From: Actinoplanes sp. NBC_00393
Lineage (GTDB): Bacteria; Actinomycetota; Actinomycetes; Mycobacteriales; Micromonosporaceae
NCBI RefSeq assembly: GCF_036053395.1
Contig: NZ_CP107942.1
Span: forward strand, 10,592,001-10,656,000
DNA length: 64,000 nucleotides
Direction of reading: 5' to 3'
The position numbers and the translations under genes are program-made. Positions 61,110-64,000 of this stretch are shown here, in pieces. Numbering within the stretch: the first letter of the stretch is position 1; every line of letters starts with the position of its first letter. A model generated the notes under the pieces. The model was not told the DNA's origin, did not search any database, and worked only from the letters and a program-made list of their open reading frames with translations.

Positions 61110-62648
61110 GGTGGTGACGTGGACGTCGAGCAGGTACGGGCCGTCGAGCGCCCGCTTCAAGGCTGCCGGTAGTGCGGCGGCGCTGGTCACCCGCGCGGCG
61201 GGGACACCGAAGCCGTGGGCCAGCGAGGTCAGGTCCAGTTCGGGCAGGGCCACGCCGGGCAGTGACGTGATGCCGATCCGGCGGCCGAGTGAGGCGACCG
61301 CCTCGTAGCCGCGGTTGTTCAGCACGATCACGGTCAGCGGAGCGCGTCGCTGGGCCGCGGTCCACAGGGCCTGGATCGAGTAGAGGCTGGAGCCGTCGCC
61401 GACTACGCAGATCACCCGTTCGCCGGTGAGCGCGCGGCCGACCGCGACCGGCAGGCCCCAGCCGAGGGCGCCGCTGCCGGTGGTGACATAGCCGAGTGGC
61501 CGGGTGATCGGGACCTGCTCGTGCACGGTGTCCTTGTGCGACGGCGCCTCCTCGACCAGCACCGACTCCATCGGGTGCAGCAGGGCGAGCACCGCGGAGG
61601 CGGTGAGCGGATCGGTCAGGGGAGCGGCCGGCGGCCGGGAGCGGGCCGGCGGTGCGGGCCGGGACGACGGCTCGACCAGATCCAGCAGCGCGGTGAGACC
61701 GGCACGCACGGTGGTCAGGATGCTGGTCCCGGCCGCCGCCCACGCGGCTGCCGCTGGGTCGCAGTCCAGGTGGAACAGCCTGGTGCCGTCCGCGACGATC
61801 GGGCCTTCGCTGTGCACGTGGTAGGTGAACACCGGCGCCCCGATCACCAGGACCACGTCGTGCGGGGCCAGCAGGGACGCCACCGACGACCGGACCGGTG
61901 GCAGGTAGCCCTGGAACAGCGGGTGGTCCTCGGGGAACGCGGCCCGGCTCGGCATCGGCGCCGCCCACACCGCGGCCCGCACGGTTTCGGCGAGCGCGAC
62001 CGCCTGGTCCCAGGCGCCGTCCTCGTCGATGCCCGGTCCGGCCACCACCGCCGGCGCCCGAGCGGTGTTCAGGGCTTCCGCGACCTCATGCAGGGCACCG
62101 GGCGAGGTGGTGAAGGCGGTGTGCACGAACCGCCGCGGCACCGGGCCGGCGGGACGATCCCAGTCGTCCTCCGGCACCGACAGGAACACCGGACCGCGGG
62201 GCGGCGTCATCGCCACCCGCAGCGCCTCGGCCAGCGCGGCGGGCACGTCGGCGGCGCGTTCCGGCTGGCGGCTCCATTTGACGTACGGGCGGGGGAACGT
62301 CGCCGGCTCGTCAGCGCCCAGGAACGGCCGGGTCGGCAGCATCGCCCGGGTCTGCTGCCCGGCCACCACGACCAGCGGAACCCGGTCCCGGTGGGCGTTG
62401 AAGATCGCACCGAGCGCGTGCCCCACCCCGCCCGCCGAGTGCAGGCTGACCAGCGCCGGACCGCCGGTGGCGATCGCGTGGCCGGCGGCGATCCCGACCG
62501 CCGACGCCTCCTGCAGGGCCAGCACGTACTCGAAGCCGTCCGGCCAGTCCCGCAGCATCCGCAGCTCGGTCGAGCCGGGATTGCCGAACCAGGTGGTCAG
62601 ACCGGCGTCCCGGCACACGTCGAAGAAGACCTCGCGAACTGTCGTCAT
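61089..62648 (-). CDS. ThDP-dependent enzyme, benzoylformate decarboxylase-like
   Basis: 519 residues, ATG at 62648 overlapping the permease stop (ATGA). Three ThDP domains. Near the N terminus GNPGSTELRML (Glu) and LVSLHSAGGVGHALG with the His seen in benzoylformate decarboxylase; mid-domain VFTYHVHSEG has the second catalytic His. The ThDP/Mg motif is GDGSSLYSIQALWTAAQRRAPLTVIVLNN. It would decarboxylate a 2-oxo acid such as benzoylformate or a related aryl-glyoxylate. Cotranscription with ABC permeases suggests the imported substrate is related. Confidence 0.9.
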   Translation of the reverse strand: MTTVREVFFDVCRDAGLTTWFGNPGSTELRMLRDWPDGFEYVLALQEASAVGIAAGHAIATGGPALVSLHSAGGVGHALGAIFNAHRDRVPLVVVAGQQTRAMLPTRPFLGADEPATFPRPYVKWSRQPERAADVPAALAEALRVAMTPPRGPVFLSVPEDDWDRPAGPVPRRFVHTAFTTSPGALHEVAEALNTARAPAVVAGPGIDEDGAWDQAVALAETVRAAVWAAPMPSRAAFPEDHPLFQGYLPPVRSSVASLLAPHDVVLVIGAPVFTYHVHSEGPIVADGTRLFHLDCDPAAAAWAAAGTSILTTVRAGLTALLDLVEPSSRPAPPARSRPPAAPLTDPLTASAVLALLHPMESVLVEEAPSHKDTVHEQVPITRPLGYVTTGSGALGWGLPVAVGRALTGERVICVVGDGSSLYSIQALWTAAQRRAPLTVIVLNNRGYEAVASLGRRIGITSLPGVALPELDLTSLAHGFGVPAARVTSAAALPAALKRALDGPYLLDVHVTTSGGSLY

Positions 62649-63373
62649 GTGGCGGCCCTCCCGGCGAGCACCCGGCGCTCCACCAGCTGGAGCCCGGCGT
62701 TCAGCAGATATCCGAGGATGCCGAGCAGCACGATCGCCGCCCAGACGGTTTCGTAGTCGAAGCGGGTGGTGGCCTCCTGCAGCCGGAACCCGATGCCGTT
62801 CGCGACGCCCGGCTGCAGCTCGGAGAAGACCATCAGGATCAGCGACAGGGACAGCGCTAGCCGCAGCCCGGCGAAGAGTTTCGGCAGCGTGGCCGGCAGG
62901 ATCACGAACCCGAGGCGTTCCGTGGCGGTGAGCCGGAAGGCGCGGGCGGTCTCGATCTGCAGCGGCTCCACGGTGCGGGCGCCGTCGGCGGTGTTGAGCA
63001 GCACCGGCCAGAGCACGCTGAAGACGATCGAGGCGACCTGCATGGCCGGCCCGATGGAGAACAGCACGATGAAGACCGGGACCAGGGTGGGCGGCGGGAT
63101 GGCCCGGAAGAACTGGAGCACCGGGTCGAGGAACTCGTAGGCCCACACGGACCGCCCGATCGCGACGCCGAGGACCGCCCCGATCAGGGAACCGAGCAGG
63201 AATCCGGCGGCGAGCCGGGCCAGGCTGGGCAGCACGTCGCCGGTGAGCGCGCCGAGATGCCGCACGATCGTCGCCGGCGGCGGGAAGAACGGGTCGGCAG
63301 CGGCCGAGGCCGCCAACTGCCAGGCCAGCACACCGGCCAGGAAGATGAGCCAGCGTTGCAGAAAGCGATTCAT
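62645..63373 (-). CDS. ABC transporter permease (SsuC/TauC-like)
   Basis: 242 residues, ATG at 63373, overlapping both neighbours by 4 bp. Six TM helices: LIFLAGVLAWQLAASAAADPFFPPPATIVRHLG at the start and the EAA-like loop ARAFRLTATERLGFVILPATLPKLFAGLRLAL. This is the binding-protein-dependent permease type of aliphatic sulfonate, nitrate and taurine systems. Second gene of a minus-strand operon: permease - permease - decarboxylase. Confidence 0.93.
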   Translation of the reverse strand: MNRFLQRWLIFLAGVLAWQLAASAAADPFFPPPATIVRHLGALTGDVLPSLARLAAGFLLGSLIGAVLGVAIGRSVWAYEFLDPVLQFFRAIPPPTLVPVFIVLFSIGPAMQVASIVFSVLWPVLLNTADGARTVEPLQIETARAFRLTATERLGFVILPATLPKLFAGLRLALSLSLILMVFSELQPGVANGIGFRLQEATTRFDYETVWAAIVLLGILGYLLNAGLQLVERRVLAGRAAT

Positions 63374-64000
63374 CGGTACGCCCACCCGAACACCCGCCGC
63401 TCGCCACGCCAGAGCAGCCCGTTGATCAGCAGCCCGAGCGCACCGGCCCACACCGTCGCCGCGAGGGTGTCGCCGATGCCGCCGGGATAGTTCGCGGCCT
63501 GGGCGATGAAGATGCCGATGCCCGAGCCGAACCCGCCGAACATCTCCGCGGTGACGGCCAGGATCAGCGCCACCGCGGCGGCCATCCGCACTCCGGTGGC
63601 GACGAACGGCGCGGTCGACGGCAGCGAGACCATCAGCAGCACGGCGAACCGGCCGAACCCGAACGACCGCAACGTCTCCTTGGCGAGCGGGTCGACCTCG
63701 CGCAGGCCGTAGATCGTGTTGAACAGGATCGGCCAGACGGAGGCGTACACGATCACGGTCAGCCGCATCTCCAGGCCGGTGCCGAGCAGCATCGCGACCA
63801 GCGGGATCAGCGCCACCGACGGGATCGGCCGGAGGAACTCGACGATCGTGGTGACTGCCCGGGACACTGCCGGGACGCTGCCGAGGACCAGGCCGAGCGG
63901 GACGGCGACGCCGATCGCGATCAGCAGCCCCAGCGCCCACGCGGTCATGGTGGCCAGGACGTCGCTGCGGAACAGCGGGTCGAACGCCAGCTCGCCGGCC
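63370..64000 (-). CDS. ABC transporter permease, 5' end outside the window
   Basis: At least 210 residues, reading from beyond the right edge (AGELAFDPLFRSDVLATMTAW) to a TGA at 63370-63372. Permease features AWALGLLIAIGVAVPLGLVLGS, RPIPSVALIPLVAMLLGTG and EAA-type loop AKETLRSFGFGRFAVLLMVSLPSTAPFVATG. Overlaps the next permease by 4 bp. Substrate-binding protein gene presumably lies beyond 64000. Confidence 0.9.
   Translation of the reverse strand, partial: AGELAFDPLFRSDVLATMTAWALGLLIAIGVAVPLGLVLGSVPAVSRAVTTIVEFLRPIPSVALIPLVAMLLGTGLEMRLTVIVYASVWPILFNTIYGLREVDPLAKETLRSFGFGRFAVLLMVSLPSTAPFVATGVRMAAAVALILAVTAEMFGGFGSGIGIFIAQAANYPGGIGDTLAATVWAGALGLLINGLLWRGERRVFGWAYR

Overview
High-GC DNA (about 72% by eye), with many GTG and TTG starts, stop/start overlaps of the ATGA or GTGA type and actinobacterial families: an LAxTG sortase substrate, a class F sortase, a mycothiol-type nitroreductase relative, an ECF sigma factor and Hanks kinases. 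It looks like a chromosomal segment of a filamentous actinomycete. Micromonosporaceae (Actinoplanes-like) is my best guess, but no rRNA or species marker is present. I saw no tRNA, rRNA, insertion sequence, phage or CRISPR element.

Layout. 1-780: no convincing gene, one 47-bp tandem repeat. 0.8-9.5 kb: zinc-type oxidoreductase divergent from an HxlR regulator, a GARCAG-type flavoprotein, a secreted carboxylesterase divergent from a TetR regulator, a membrane hydrolase, a DUF1707 protein, and a two-component pair. 9.5-16 kb: a diguanylate cyclase and two divergent glycogen/oligosaccharide-debranching glycosidases. 15.8-20 kb: a small cysteine-rich secreted protein, a MacB/FtsX-type ABC exporter and an orphan LuxR-type HTH protein. 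20-27 kb: a tryptophan-related region with trpB-trpA behind a twin palindromic operator and a fused TrpE/TrpG (PhzE-like) enzyme behind a complete Trp-Trp leader-peptide attenuator. A nitroreductase-like protein and a fatty acid desaturase lie between. 27-31.9 kb: lone receiver, beta-glucosidase/MFS operon and its TetR regulator. 31.9-45.6 kb: NYN-domain protein, YeaQ-type protein, a sigma factor fused to a membrane anchor and extracellular beta-helix, DNA polymerase IV, S41 protease, lone cytochrome oxidase subunit I, an LALTG surface protein, TetR, GtrA-like protein and M20 amidohydrolase.

46-52.5 kb: a compact minus-strand operon of unusual composition (KAS III, glycosyltransferase, AMP-ligase, paralogous glycosyltransferase, short P450, SDR epimerase/reductase), which looks like a small lipid or beta-lactone-type biosynthetic cluster. 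52.6-60 kb: hybrid histidine kinase, Ser/Thr kinase, then an operon of a duplicated helical secreted protein, a class F sortase and a VWA-like membrane protein. 60-64 kb: a taurine/nitrate-type ABC transporter interleaved with a benzoylformate-decarboxylase-like ThDP enzyme, running off the right edge.

A recurrent theme is tandem repeats at gene 3' ends. Units of 24, 27, 30, 31, 45, 47, 60 and 62/63 bp, mostly GC-rich and hairpin-forming, fill nearly every long intergenic gap. In several arrays the stop codons of the flanking genes lie inside the repeat unit. One 62/63-bp family occurs at two loci 14 kb apart.
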